32,437 nt of DNA, taken from an uncultured Celeribacter sp. (GTDB taxonomy: Bacteria > Pseudomonadota > Alphaproteobacteria > Rhodobacterales > Rhodobacteraceae). Each line of letters opens with the position of its first letter. Within the stretch, counting starts at the first letter, position 1. Where the stretch lies: assembly GCA_938008015.1 (NCBI GenBank), contig CALLMA010000045.1:1-32437 (forward strand). Reading direction: 5' to 3'. Shown here piece by piece: positions 1-9,248 of this stretch. A program made the position numbers and the translations under genes. The notes beneath the pieces are model-generated. The model was not told the DNA's origin. It searched no databases and saw only the letters and a list, made by a program, of their open reading frames with translations.

Positions 1-1604
1 TCCATATCACCAGACCAATCGGTGATTTCTGTGCGACGCGGAACGGCGAAGAGATTTTTCACTTCTATCAGCTCATTGGAGATAATGCTCATGATGCGTT
101 CACGAGAAGCCAAAATAGCGAGATAATCTTTGATCTTCTCAGCAAGTTCTTGCAATTCATCCGTCACTTCTTTGACGCCGATTTGCGTGAGGCGTTGCAA
201 GCGAAGTTCCAAAATCGCGCGCGCTTGTGTCTCTGAAAGATTATATGTGCCATCTTCATTTGCTTTATGCGATGGATCATCAATCAAAGCGATGTAAGGG
301 AGGATGTCGCCCGCCGGCCAGCGGCGCTCCATGAGCTTGGCACGTGCTGTTGCCGCATCGGCTGAGGCGCGAATTGTGGCAACCACTTCATCAACATTTG
401 AAACGGCGACTGCAAGACCACATAAAATATGCGCGCGATCACGCGCTTTGCGCAGTTCATAGGCAGTACGACGTGCAACAACTTCCTCACGGAAGGTGAT
501 AAAGTTCGTCAAGAAATCGCGCAATGTGAGCTGCTGTGGGCGACCGCCATTGAGGGCAAGCATATTGCAGCCAAAGGAGGTTTGCATTGGCGTGAAACGA
601 TAAAGTTGATTTAAAACGACTTCTGGAGTTGCATCACGCTTGAGTTCAACAACAACGCGGACACCATTGCGATCTGATTCATCTTGAACATGCGCAATGC
701 CTTCAATTTTCTTATCGCGAACATTCTCGGCGATTTTTTCGATCATCGAGGCTTTGTTGACCTGATAAGGAATCTCATCAACAACAATCGCATAGCGATC
801 TTTACGAATTTCTTCGACACGCGATTTCGCGCGAATAACAACCGAGCCGCGCCCTTCAAGATAGGCTTTGCGCGCGCCAGCACGCCCTAAGATGGTCGCC
901 CCTGTTGGGAAATCAGGCGCAGGAACAATTTCCATCAGACGTTCCATGGATACATCTGGATTGTCGATAAGTTCAAGCGTTGCGTCGATGACTTCGCCTA
1001 AGTTATGGGGCGGGATATTTGTGGCCATCCCAACGGCGATACCACCTGCGCCATTGACGAGCATGTTCGGATAACGCGCAGGGAGAACTGTCGGCTCTGT
1101 ATCTTTGCCATCATAATTAAGATCGAAATCAACTGTATCTTTATCGATGTCATTGAGAAGGAAAGAGGCGGATTTATCCATGCGCACTTCGGTGTATCGC
1201 ATGGCGGCGGCTTGATCGCCGTCCATTGAGCCAAAGTTCCCTTGCCCATCGAGAAGAGGCAAAGACATGGAGAAAGGCTGCGCCATACGGACCAAAGCAT
1301 CATAGATCGCGCTGTCGCCATGTGGGTGGAATTTACCCATCGTATCGCCAACAGGGCGCGCTGATTTAAGGTAAGATTTATCATGCGTATTGCCCATTTT
1401 GTGCATGGCAAACAAAATGCGACGATGAACAGGCTTAAGCCCGTCTCGCAAATCAGGGATCGCACGACTAACGATAACAGACATCGCATAATCAAGGTAA
1501 GATTTTTTCATCTCGTCTGAGATGTTAATCTTAGGCCCGTCCCAGTGCATTGGGATGCGTGTTTCTTCTTCGTTTGTTTCAGGGGTTTGTGGGGTGTCGC
1601 TCAC
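1..1604 (-). CDS. gyrA: DNA gyrase subunit A (3' part cut off by window edge)
   Basis: GyrA is the breakage-reunion subunit of the A2B2 gyrase that introduces negative supercoils. About 534 N-terminal codons are visible, and the C-terminal DNA-wrapping domain lies left of position 1. The chosen start is GTG at 1604-1602, preceded by a good ribosome site (AGGTGG). An 18-residue acidic leader precedes the conserved region. The [20 protein letters not shown] segment is the quinolone-determining region, with Ser98 and Asp102 at the positions of E. coli Ser83 and Asp87. The catalytic tyrosine is in AMRYTE (Tyr137). GyrA is favoured over ParC by the HPHGD...[11 protein letters not shown] signature. 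The gene reads away from the lysE-like gene, with its own upstream region of about 375 bases. Confidence 0.97.
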   Translation of the reverse strand, partial: MSDTPQTPETNEEETRIPMHWDGPKINISDEMKKSYLDYAMSVIVSRAIPDLRDGLKPVHRRILFAMHKMGNTHDKSYLKSARPVGDTMGKFHPHGDSAIYDALVRMAQPFSMSLPLLDGQGNFGSMDGDQAAAMRYTEVRMDKSASFLLNDIDKDTVDFDLNYDGKDTEPTVLPARYPNMLVNGAGGIAVGMATNIPPHNLGEVIDATLELIDNPDVSMERLMEIVPAPDFPTGATILGRAGARKAYLEGRGSVVIRAKSRVEEIRKDRYAIVVDEIPYQVNKASMIEKIAENVRDKKIEGIAHVQDESDRNGVRVVVELKRDATPEVVLNQLYRFTPMQTSFGCNMLALNGGRPQQLTLRDFLTNFITFREEVVARRTAYELRKARDRAHILCGLAVAVSNVDEVVATIRASADAATARAKLMERRWPAGDILPYIALIDDPSHKANEDGTYNLSETQARAILELRLQRLTQIGVKEVTDELQELAEKIKDYLAILASRERIMSIISNELIEVKNLFAVPRRTEITDWSGDM

Positions 1605-1979
1605 GGATATCCACCTGTTTTTAATTATTATGAATTACTACTTGAAAGACTTATAACACAGAGATCGTATGGCGCAATGGGGCGACCTGTTTTAAAGCTT
1701 ATAAAGCGGTCTATATTGGCGCTCTTTTTGATGCAGGAGACCTAAATTTTAGACGGCGCAAAAAACAGGCTCATCCTTTTTTTAAACTTTATCTCGCAAA
1801 TGCTTTATGGAGCTGCTTTTGACCATCAGATACGCAAAAATGTGTGTCGCGCGCTTTTTTCTTTGCAGAGGGTCATCGATTGCATTCTAGCGTTTCGTTA
1901 AGTTTTAAAGCGCAAGATACGGGTTGATCTCATTGAGAGGATCGCATTGAATCGCCGTATAAACTCTAGGAACGCCTCA
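1605..1979. other. divergent intergenic region gyrA / LysE-type exporter
   Basis: This 375-base stretch has no convincing gene. It holds the gyrA leader and promoter candidate on the left. On the right is the upstream region of the exporter, which has AT-rich patches around 1738-1800 but no clear -35/-10 pair that I would defend. Open frames here are short and without homology I can recognise. Confidence 0.5.
1650..1677 (-). promoter_or_regulatory. candidate sigma70-type promoter of gyrA
   Basis: Read on the minus strand there is a -35-like TTGCGC (1677-1672), a 16-base spacer and a -10-like TATAAG (1655-1650). It lies about 45 bases upstream of the gyrA GTG. The match is fair rather than strong, and the call is inference from sequence alone. 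Confidence 0.35.
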
Positions 1980-2576
1980 ATGCTTCAAATCACGCTTGCT
2001 CTCTTCATCTTCCTTTTTCCCCTCGCTTATAGTCCCGGCCCTGGCAATATGTTTTTTGCGGCCAATGGGGCGCGTTTTGGCTTTCGTTCCACAATTCCAT
2101 CAAACGTCGGTTATCATGTGGCGACTTGGGGTGTGACAGCTGCCATTGGGTTTGGTTTTATCGCCGCACTCGATCGTTTTCCTCAAATCTTCGTATTTTT
2201 GAAAACAGCTGGGGCTCTCTATGTGCTTTGGCTTTCGTGGCAAACATTTAGAGCGGGTGCGCTTGAAGGGCATGAGGACGCGAAGCCTGCGACATTTATC
2301 GATGGGGTCGTTTTGCTTATGCTTAATCCAAAAGCCTATGTCATTATCGCGCTCATGTTTTCCCAATTTCTGGATCAATCAAACGAGGGTTCTTTCGCCG
2401 TTGTGATGCTTATCACAACGGTTTTCACTCTCAACAACCTCATCGCATTCACGATCTGGGCCTTAATTGGCGACCAAATTGCAAGATACTTCAGAACCAA
2501 TGAAAGCGCGCGGAAGCTTAATATGGGGTTTGGTATGATTTTGGCGGCGGTCGCTGTTTGGATGTTTATCTCATAG
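1980..2576 (+). CDS. LysE/RhtB-family amino-acid exporter
   Basis: This is an inner-membrane efflux protein of the LysE superfamily, whose members export amino acids or their analogues. The substrate cannot be read from the sequence. It has 198 residues from ATG 1980, the usual family length, with about six hydrophobic segments. The signature near the N-terminus is YSPGPGNMFFAANGARFG, corresponding to the conserved SPGP motif after the first helix. An upstream in-frame TTG at 1947 with a good AGAGG site would add 11 residues. I prefer ATG 1980 because it has AGGAA eight bases upstream and places the first helix at the N-terminus as in relatives. It is monocistronic, divergent from gyrA and convergent with ksgA. 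Confidence 0.85.
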   Translation: MLQITLALFIFLFPLAYSPGPGNMFFAANGARFGFRSTIPSNVGYHVATWGVTAAIGFGFIAALDRFPQIFVFLKTAGALYVLWLSWQTFRAGALEGHEDAKPATFIDGVVLLMLNPKAYVIIALMFSQFLDQSNEGSFAVVMLITTVFTLNNLIAFTIWALIGDQIARYFRTNESARKLNMGFGMILAAVAVWMFIS

Positions 2577-2599
2577 GCGTATTCATGTGCCTATGAGAT
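2568..2599 (+). repeat. 11-bp inverted repeat across the exporter stop codon
   Basis: ATCTCATAGGC (2568-2578) and GCCTATGAGAT (2589-2599) form a perfect 11-bp stem with a 10-base loop, and the TAG stop at 2574-2576 lies in the left arm. No T-run follows, so it is not a canonical intrinsic terminator. It could be an mRNA 3'-end stabilising hairpin. Confidence 0.6.
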
Positions 2600-2707
2600 C
2601 AGGGCACGGCCACTTGCCTCATGCCATAAGGGCCATCACCGCAGGCTTTACCCATCATAAAAGCCTTCTATCTGGGCAAAGATTTTTAAGTTTGGATGCG
2701 CGCTTGA

Positions 2708-2741
2708 AGAAAACCCCAAAGAGTAATCTTTGGGGTTTTCT
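2708..2741. terminator. bidirectional intrinsic terminator (lysE-like / ksgA)
   Basis: A perfect 14-bp inverted repeat (2708-2721 with 2728-2741) has a 6-base loop, and its arms end in AAAACCCC and GGGGTTTT. A-runs and T-runs flank the GC-rich core on both sides, so it can terminate transcription arriving from the plus-strand exporter gene and from the minus-strand ksgA superoperon. It sits between the two convergent genes, where such a terminator is expected. Confidence 0.9.
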
Positions 2742-2764
2742 CGCATCAAACGCCATATGGGGCT

Positions 2765-3607
2765 TTATTTTTGCTTAATCACCCTCGCAAGGGCGCACCA
2801 ACCCTCTAGTGGAATTTGCTCGGCCCGATCCGTCGGTTTAATACCGGCTTCACAAAGGCGGTCTTCTAAATCTGTGCATAGGCCTTTTAGCGATGAGCGC
2901 AGCATCTTGCGGCGTTGATTGAAGGCTTTTGCAACAACACTTTCTAAAGCGCTGACATCTGCTGGGAAGCGTGGTTCTGAAAGGGCTTCAAAATGAACCA
3001 CTGCGGAGTGGATCTTGGGGGGCGGAGAAAATGCTTCTGGCGGAAGCTCCATAACAATACGAGGCGTGCTGCGCCATTGACTTAGGATGGCTAAGCGGCC
3101 GTATTTTTTTGAGCCTGGTTGGGCCACAATGCGTTCGGCAACTTCTTTTTGGAACATTAAAGTCAAAGAAGACCAATAAGGAGGCCAGCTTGCGGGGGTG
3201 AGCCAGCGCACCAAAAGCTCTGTGCCGACATTGTAAGGCAAATTCGCAACGATTCGAACGGGCGGCGTTAGTTTTTCGAGGGGATTGATCTCAAGCGCAT
3301 CGGCATTGATCACCTCTAAGCGATTTGGATAATGCTCGGAGATTTCAGATAAAGGCCCTAAGGCGCGTGTGTCTTTTTCAATGGCTAAGACTTTGCGCGC
3401 TCCTTCTGCTAATAAGCCGCGCGTCAATCCACCCGGACCAGGCCCGACTTCGAGCACATCACAGGCTTTTAAGTTGCCCGCTTGGCGTGCGATTTTTGAG
3501 GTCAAATTAAGATCGAGAAGGAAATTTTGGCCTAGCGATTTTTTTGCAACAAGGCTGTGTGTTTCAATAACCTCGCGAAGAGGGGGCAATCCATCAATGC
3601 TTGACAT
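2765..3607 (-). CDS. ksgA: 16S rRNA (adenine1518/1519-N6) dimethyltransferase
   Basis: KsgA/RsmA dimethylates the two adjacent adenines in the 3'-terminal hairpin of 16S rRNA, a late check in small-subunit assembly. It has 280 residues, typical of the family. SLGQNFLLD at 24-32 is the conserved N-terminal motif. [14 protein letters not shown] around 53-66 is the SAM-binding motif I, and NLPYN at 122-126 is the catalytic motif IV of adenine-N6 methyltransferases. The C-terminal part carries the usual [10 protein letters not shown] helix. The ATG at 3607 has AAGGAA upstream, and the pdxA stop codon is only 3 bases away. It is the last gene of the lptF-to-ksgA superoperon and ends before the terminator at 2708-2741. 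Confidence 0.96.
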   Translation of the reverse strand: MSSIDGLPPLREVIETHSLVAKKSLGQNFLLDLNLTSKIARQAGNLKACDVLEVGPGPGGLTRGLLAEGARKVLAIEKDTRALGPLSEISEHYPNRLEVINADALEINPLEKLTPPVRIVANLPYNVGTELLVRWLTPASWPPYWSSLTLMFQKEVAERIVAQPGSKKYGRLAILSQWRSTPRIVMELPPEAFSPPPKIHSAVVHFEALSEPRFPADVSALESVVAKAFNQRRKMLRSSLKGLCTDLEDRLCEAGIKPTDRAEQIPLEGWCALARVIKQK

Positions 3608-3610
3608 GTC

Positions 3611-4603
3611 TTATTCCTTTTCGGTGTTATTTTTATCTACTGCCATTTTATACGCCATGCGCAAGGATGCTATAAGGCTATCAGGCTTTGCAATGTTTTT
3701 ACCTGCGATATCAAAGGCGGTGCCGTGATCTGGAGAGGTGCGAATAAATGGCAATCCAAGTGTCACATTGACCCCTCTATCGAAATCTAATGTTTTAATG
3801 GGGATCAGGGCTTGATCGTGATAAGCGCATATGGCCACATCATAGGCGGAACGAGCGCGGGCATGGAACATTGTATCTGGCGGCAGCGGGCCTTTAATAT
3901 CAATGCCCTCTGCGCGCAACTCCTGTGTGAGGGTGTTCATCCACTCAAGCTCTTCTGTACCCATCGCCCCTTGCTCACCTGCATGTGGATTCAGGCCAGC
4001 TAAAGCAAGGCGTGGAGATTTTATGCCAAATAGCGTCATCAGGGATTGGCGTGTAATTTCAATTGTTTTTCGCAACAACGCAGGCGTTAATGCCTCTGGT
4101 ACATCTTTTAAGGGGATGTGGATTGTGGTTGGAACAACACGAAGTTCGGAACACGCTAGCATCATCACGACATCTTTTTGACCGGCGAGATGGGCTAAAA
4201 ATTCTGTATGCCCTGGGAAAGCAAAATTTGCCCCATCTTTGAGAAGCTTTTTATGAATGGGCGATGTGCATAAGGCACTGGCTTGACCCGTTTGAACCAA
4301 TTCAACACCACGTTTGATCACATCGATCACAGCGGCTGAATTGCGCGCATCCCCTGTGCCTGGGGTCACCTCATGTGGGAAAACATGCTCTAAAACGGGC
4401 AGGGTGCCTCGTGGGACGCCAAGGCATTGCGCAGGAGATGAAATTATTTCATAGCGACTTCCACGAGGCAGATGTTTCGCGTCACCAATCCAAAAGAAGG
4501 GGAGCTCACCTGCGATTTTGTCTATCGCTTTAAGGGCCAGTTCTGGCCCGACGCCTGCAGGATCACCGCAGGTTAATGCGATGGGGGGCACAGAAGCCTT
4601 CAT
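3611..4603 (-). CDS. pdxA: 4-hydroxythreonine-4-phosphate dehydrogenase
   Basis: PdxA oxidises 4-phosphohydroxy-L-threonine with NAD(P)+ in the DXP-dependent route to pyridoxal phosphate, giving the substrate that PdxJ condenses. It has 330 residues, the usual length. The start (TCGDPAGVGPEL, 11-22) is the family signature. The three metal-binding histidines are visible as His162 (TIHIPL), His207 (NPHAGEQG) and His262 (YHDQALIP). FPGHTEFLA at 129-137 binds substrate phosphate. Its ATG overlaps the surA stop codon (ATGA), and ksgA follows after 3 bases, so the three genes look translationally coupled. Confidence 0.96.
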   Translation of the reverse strand: MKASVPPIALTCGDPAGVGPELALKAIDKIAGELPFFWIGDAKHLPRGSRYEIISSPAQCLGVPRGTLPVLEHVFPHEVTPGTGDARNSAAVIDVIKRGVELVQTGQASALCTSPIHKKLLKDGANFAFPGHTEFLAHLAGQKDVVMMLACSELRVVPTTIHIPLKDVPEALTPALLRKTIEITRQSLMTLFGIKSPRLALAGLNPHAGEQGAMGTEELEWMNTLTQELRAEGIDIKGPLPPDTMFHARARSAYDVAICAYHDQALIPIKTLDFDRGVNVTLGLPFIRTSPDHGTAFDIAGKNIAKPDSLIASLRMAYKMAVDKNNTEKE

Positions 4604-5877
4604 TGTTTTACAATAACTGCATCAGCAATTAATTCAGCAAGATGGCTTTCAGCAAGTGATTGAATGCGCGCCGATTGTAGGCTTTGGCGAATTGCATCAC
4701 GGTCTGGCGTGTCCGCTGATGCGTAGCTCCGACCGCAAAGCATAAGAAACAATAGATCATTGCCGTTGTTACGAGTTAACGCGGTTGAAATTTCATTTGC
4801 ATCCAATTTTGCAAGTTCAACCGCGATATCCAATTCTATCTGATTGCGAGCAAGTGTTTTAATATCAAGGGCATTTTTGCGATCCGCATGATGGGCGATT
4901 GCATAAAGGTCTTCGCAAGTATCTATTTGAGTTGCGATATCAGCGGCTTGTGCGAGCGCTTCGGCAGTGCGCCCCCCTTCAATGATATAGGTTGCAAATT
5001 CGATTGCGCTTGCTTTTGGCGCTGCGACGGGCGTTTCTTCAATGGAGCGCAACTGGAAGAAACCAATGGCATTTCCTGTTTCAAACTGCTCGGTGACATC
5101 CCCTGGCTTCATGGTCAGAAATTGCTGTCGCAAGGGGGCTGGAAGATCATTAATGGCGATCCAATCCAGTTTACCACTATTTTCACGGGTTGGAGCAACG
5201 GAGTAGCGGGCCGCAGCCTCTGCGAATTTTTGAATGCTTGGATTTTGTGTAAAGCTTTGTGCAATTTCTTCAGAGCGGTTTTGCTCATTAAAATCACGCG
5301 CGGGCAGAAAAATCTCGGATAACAGCACACGCAATCCCCCCGAGGGGCTATTTGTAGCCAAAGCACGATCAATTTCACTTTCAGAGATTTGCGCGCGGAA
5401 CCCAAAGCGCTCTCGCGCATACTCTCGCCATACTGTGCCCGCCGTTACAAAATCACGAAGAGTTTCCCGTGCTATACCTTGACTTTCAAGCATTTGGATC
5501 AGTTCATCTGCACTCAAACTTCCTCGCGAGGCAAATTCATTTAAGGCCTCGGTAATCAGTTCGTCTGAAGGCGTTAGCCCTGCGCGGCTAGCAACCTCAA
5601 GCTTGATCTTGTCTTCAATGAGGGCATCGATCACAACATCTCGGCTTGAGCTTCCGCCCAAAACGTCGAGAAGTTGCAAGCGCTGGGATAATTCATATTG
5701 AGTTATGACGCTATCATTCACTTTGACAATGGGTGCAAAAATGTTTTGCGCCAATGCAGGCTTGATCAAAAAAGCGGATATAAGCGTCAGTGCTGCGATG
5801 AAACGCGCAAGCAGTTTGATAGAATATAGCATGGAGAACTTCGTAATAGTTTTGTTTGTTCCAAAAAATATATGCAT
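4600..5877 (-). CDS. surA: SurA-type periplasmic peptidyl-prolyl isomerase / chaperone
   Basis: This is a periplasmic chaperone with a parvulin domain that escorts unfolded outer-membrane proteins, LptD being a known client in model bacteria. It has 425 residues from ATG 5877. A second start, ATG 5832 (residue 16), gives a more normal signal peptide (MLYSIKLLARF...ALAQN). The upstream ATG has an AGG-containing site and the second has none obvious, so the start is unsettled. After the signal come the SurA N-terminal chaperone region (about 45-165), one parvulin-like domain (about 175-280) and a helical tail. Having one parvulin domain rather than two suits alphaproteobacterial versions. It lies 113 bases after lptD and overlaps pdxA by 4 bases. 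Confidence 0.85.
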   Translation of the reverse strand: MHIFFGTNKTITKFSMLYSIKLLARFIAALTLISAFLIKPALAQNIFAPIVKVNDSVITQYELSQRLQLLDVLGGSSSRDVVIDALIEDKIKLEVASRAGLTPSDELITEALNEFASRGSLSADELIQMLESQGIARETLRDFVTAGTVWREYARERFGFRAQISESEIDRALATNSPSGGLRVLLSEIFLPARDFNEQNRSEEIAQSFTQNPSIQKFAEAAARYSVAPTRENSGKLDWIAINDLPAPLRQQFLTMKPGDVTEQFETGNAIGFFQLRSIEETPVAAPKASAIEFATYIIEGGRTAEALAQAADIATQIDTCEDLYAIAHHADRKNALDIKTLARNQIELDIAVELAKLDANEISTALTRNNGNDLLFLMLCGRSYASADTPDRDAIRQSLQSARIQSLAESHLAELIADAVIVKQ

Positions 5878-5962
5878 TCTTTTGCCTATGCCTATCTGAT
5901 TGTATCTTAATATTTAGTATTATTGTGGTTTGGACGTGCCGCCAAGTCCTTAAGTGCTGCAT

Positions 5963-5977
5963 CCCCTGTTTCAGGGG
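5963..5977 (-). repeat. short hairpin in the lptD-surA gap
   Basis: CCCCTG, three bases, CAGGGG gives a perfect 6-bp stem 14 bases downstream of the lptD stop. There is no T-tract, so it is probably not a terminator. It may protect or punctuate the polycistronic message between lptD and surA. Confidence 0.4.
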
Positions 5978-5990
5978 TATAGAAAGCGAT

Positions 5991-8141
5991 TTAGCGTGTG
6001 AAATTGCATGCCCTTGCTTGCCGTTTGTTTTCAAATGAGCCTAGATCGAAGGAAAGTGAATAATTTGTCGTGGGGTCGATTGCGGAAGTATCGGCAAAGC
6101 TTTGATGCACACCAAGAGAAATTTCGGCACATTCAGTTTGATAAATAAATTCTAATCGGCTTTCTATCGCTTGTTTTACGCCAAAGTCGTACAAAAGGCT
6201 TGCCGATGACGTCAGGCGATTATTTATTTTATAGCGACCATTGAGAGCCAATTCACGAATATCGTTTGGCCGGCTTTCCTGTGGGTCTTCGAGAATAAAG
6301 TTATATGTTCCAGAGAGATCATAACTTGGTTTGGTGATATCGAAGCGTGTTTCCCATTTGCTGAATTTGAGATCATCTTTGAGTAAGATGCGCGTATCAA
6401 AAGAGGTGTCACCATTTAAATTTGTGGCATAGCTGAGCAACCAATCTGATGAACGCCCTGCTAATCCGGAAGAATCCGTAAACTCATTTTGGGGATTGTA
6501 GTAGACAATTTTACCAAAAGTTAGAGACGTTTCTCTGTTTGATTTGAAACTTGAAAACTCAATGCCGCTCGTGAAGGCAAGGCCATTTGCTTTGCGGTCA
6601 TCGCCTGGTTGCCGTTGGAGTGCGCTCAGGTTGCCTTCGTCAAATTCCACGAATGATGAGTCGTTATTCGGTATGAAATCGCCATAGGTCTTAGCCCAAC
6701 TTAGCTGCGTAAAGGGAGATAGAATTTCTGTGCCGCTTCCATTTTTTACTCGAGACAGAGGGTAAGAGATTTTGACGGCGGCAGCTGGTGTCGCGCGCGT
6801 GATGCTGCGGCTCAATCGGCTATCTTGGCGGGTGAGATAATGATCGAGTGCAAATTGTGCGCGCGCATCCAATCTCCAGCCGGCCTGAGTGATTTTATGA
6901 TGCTGCCAATTCGCGAAGGCGCCCAAACGCGCAACATCGTAGCCTGAGATGTCTGATTGGGATTCTCGAAATGCAGTGGTTGTATTGAGACCATAAGAAA
7001 GAGAGCCTGGAAGCTCAGTATCCAGCGTTTGCTCATATGATGAGCTAATCAGGGTGAAGGGGAGTGTGTCCTCAATTGCCACTTCAGCTTCCCTTAAGCT
7101 CTCAATCGCAATAATTTCCGTAGAAAAGGAACTTTCGCTGGTATGCTTTTCAAGCCATATGCGGGAGTATAGGCGATCTCGGGAGTAATATTCATAATCG
7201 AATAAATAGCTTAAATCAGTTGTTTTTTTAAGATCTAAGCCAAATGTCAACTTTGGCGCAACTTCCCATGCCCCTCTCAAAAAACCATAACCACGCAGAT
7301 CATCAGAGCTGCTGTCTTTGCTCACGGCGCCCGAAAAGCGCAATGAACCTGATGCATTCTCTTGGCGGTATCTCCAGCCAAGTGTTCTTGAGTGCTCAGC
7401 AATATAGGGTGTGAGGGTTAAGTCTTTGTGATCGCCAATTGTTATGAAATAGGGAAGCTCAATGCCGAGGCCAAAGCCGCTTCTATATTTAGGGTTTGCT
7501 AAGAGGAAACCATTGGCACGTTTTACTGTGGGATCAGGTAGGCTTAATTTAGGCAGCCAGAGAACAGGAATGTTCGCGATGCGCAGCTGTGCTGATGTGA
7601 AAAGAAGTTTTCTTTCATACCGATCGTGCAGGATCTCTTTTGCACGCACTTCCCAAATAGGGGTTGGATTTTTTTTGCATACCTCGCATGTGGAAGCGAC
7701 GGCATTTTGCAATCGAGTGTAGCGCTTATTTTTAAGATCTAAGAGATCCGCGCTGGCACGAAGCTTTTGCGCAATAATCAATTCAGCTGATTTAAGAATT
7801 CCGTTTTCTAAATTTTGATCGATCTCTGCACTAGAGGCGAGCACGCGCGTCTCGCCATCATCTTGAATGATTTCAAGCGGGCCTGCGATATTGAGTTGGC
7901 CTGTTTGCCGCGTATAAATGATTTTCTGAGCTTGTAGCCTCTGGCGACCATAGAAGACTTCCACATTGCCCTGCGCAATTAATTGTTCTCCATTAAAATC
8001 AATGCGATCAGCCAAGAGGGAGGTCTGAAGATTTTCTTGCCCGAAGAGGGCTTGGCCGAAAAACGGCAATAGATAAAGGCACACAAGCGCGCGTGACACG
8101 ATACGCCTGATTTTTTGTGCAAAGGAAAAGATCGTATTCAT
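5991..8141 (-). CDS. lptD: LPS-assembly outer-membrane protein LptD
   Basis: LptD is the outer-membrane beta-barrel that inserts lipopolysaccharide into the outer leaflet at the end of the Lpt bridge. It has 716 residues with a signal peptide (about 1-34, ending GQALFG). The N-terminal OstA/beta-jellyroll part (about 40-140) contains the LLADRIDFNGEQLIAQGNVE stretch typical of the LptA/LptD fold. A long barrel of alternating strands follows to the C-terminus. Cysteines occur at 152 and 155 (CEVC) and at 671 and 712, which could form the inter-domain disulfides known to matter for E. coli LptD. The pairing here is inferred. The gene starts 9 bases after lptG, and AAGG precedes the ATG. Confidence 0.94.
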   Translation of the reverse strand: MNTIFSFAQKIRRIVSRALVCLYLLPFFGQALFGQENLQTSLLADRIDFNGEQLIAQGNVEVFYGRQRLQAQKIIYTRQTGQLNIAGPLEIIQDDGETRVLASSAEIDQNLENGILKSAELIIAQKLRASADLLDLKNKRYTRLQNAVASTCEVCKKNPTPIWEVRAKEILHDRYERKLLFTSAQLRIANIPVLWLPKLSLPDPTVKRANGFLLANPKYRSGFGLGIELPYFITIGDHKDLTLTPYIAEHSRTLGWRYRQENASGSLRFSGAVSKDSSSDDLRGYGFLRGAWEVAPKLTFGLDLKKTTDLSYLFDYEYYSRDRLYSRIWLEKHTSESSFSTEIIAIESLREAEVAIEDTLPFTLISSSYEQTLDTELPGSLSYGLNTTTAFRESQSDISGYDVARLGAFANWQHHKITQAGWRLDARAQFALDHYLTRQDSRLSRSITRATPAAAVKISYPLSRVKNGSGTEILSPFTQLSWAKTYGDFIPNNDSSFVEFDEGNLSALQRQPGDDRKANGLAFTSGIEFSSFKSNRETSLTFGKIVYYNPQNEFTDSSGLAGRSSDWLLSYATNLNGDTSFDTRILLKDDLKFSKWETRFDITKPSYDLSGTYNFILEDPQESRPNDIRELALNGRYKINNRLTSSASLLYDFGVKQAIESRLEFIYQTECAEISLGVHQSFADTSAIDPTTNYSLSFDLGSFENKRQARACNFTR

Positions 8142-8150
8142 AAATATGCC

Positions 8151-9248
8151 TTAACCATCTTCTAAGTGTAATAACAGGGCAAGCAGGATGAAAATGATCG
8201 CAAGCGGCGCGGCCCAAGCCGCGATAATGATAGGGATTTCACCATTTTGACCTAGAATAAGTGTGAAGCGCCGTAAAAAGAAAAAGCTAAATGCTGTCAA
8301 TATCGCGGCCAAAACAGCGCTAGGGGTGCCTCCCAAGCGCGCATGCTTCATCGTAAAGCTGGCGCCAATGATCATCATGGCTATGAATGTTAGAGGGAGA
8401 GAAAGCTCTTCATGAAATGACATTTTTAACGCTAATGTTGAAAATCCAGCGGCTTCTAGTTTTTTGATTTGCTCCGGTATATTCCAAATTGTGTTGGCAT
8501 TTGAGGATTGAAAGCGCTCTTTGATATCGTCTGGCGTGAGGTCTGTGGCGATGGTTAAAAAATCTTGTTTGAGCGCTTGTGCTTCAGGGTTTTTGGATTC
8601 GCCTAAGGGCCAGCGCTTTACATCGTTTAAATGCCAGTTTTGATCTTTGATGAGGGCTGAAGCAGCTTGAATTCGAAAATTGGGGAAGCCGTCCGCTGCA
8701 AATTGCAAAAGTGTCACATCATATAAAATGCTGCCCGATTCATTGATGCGATTTGCCCGCGTGAGAGTGTGCCCGTATTCATGGCCCTCGCGCAGCCACA
8801 AGCCATTGTCAGAGATTGAAAACACATTCCGAGTACCATGTTTAAACTCAGATTTATTCGCTTCGTATATTTTATCTGAGGTCACTGACATTGGATTGAG
8901 GATGCCAATCACTATGACGCCCAAAATGAAGGTCATCATAATAGGTGCGCAAAGCGTTCGAAGTGCCGATCTGCCAGATGCGCGTGTGATCACCAATTCA
9001 GAGCTGCGCGCCAAAGAAAGATACATAACAATTGCGGCGATAACGACAATCAAGGGCAAGATTTCGTAAATGACGACAGGCCAGCGCAGCAAGGTCATGA
9101 TGATATAATCTTGAAGGTCAAGCCCGCGTCCAGCAAAGGATCGAAGTTGTTCGATATACTCGATCATAAGTATCAAACCGCTGAAAATGCCTGATATCTG
9201 TAAAAAGGCTTTGAGAAATCTTGAAGCAAAATACAAATCGAGCTTCAT
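8151..9248 (-). CDS. lptG: LPS export ABC transporter permease LptG
   Basis: LptG is one of the two inner-membrane permeases of the LptB2FG complex that extracts LPS from the inner membrane. The start ATG 9248 overlaps the lptF stop (ATGA) and has GGGAG upstream. It gives 365 residues beginning MKLDLYFASRFLKAFL, the standard LptG start, and a longer frame to 9308 reads into lptF and is not used. The visible pattern is three N-terminal membrane helices, a periplasmic beta-jellyroll domain (about 130-265) and three C-terminal helices. Second position in the lptFG pair and co-transcription with lptD support the name. Confidence 0.94.
   Translation of the reverse strand: MKLDLYFASRFLKAFLQISGIFSGLILMIEYIEQLRSFAGRGLDLQDYIIMTLLRWPVVIYEILPLIVVIAAIVMYLSLARSSELVITRASGRSALRTLCAPIMMTFILGVIVIGILNPMSVTSDKIYEANKSEFKHGTRNVFSISDNGLWLREGHEYGHTLTRANRINESGSILYDVTLLQFAADGFPNFRIQAASALIKDQNWHLNDVKRWPLGESKNPEAQALKQDFLTIATDLTPDDIKERFQSSNANTIWNIPEQIKKLEAAGFSTLALKMSFHEELSLPLTFIAMMIIGASFTMKHARLGGTPSAVLAAILTAFSFFFLRRFTLILGQNGEIPIIIAAWAAPLAIIFILLALLLHLEDG

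Noticed and set aside
998-1495. 165-codon frame on the minus strand inside gyrA
   Set aside because: It is out of frame with gyrA, which clearly encodes the conserved GyrA sequence here.
2587-2918. Short plus-strand frames between the exporter gene and ksgA
   Set aside because: They run through the terminator and into the ksgA 3' end and have no ribosome site or recognisable sequence.
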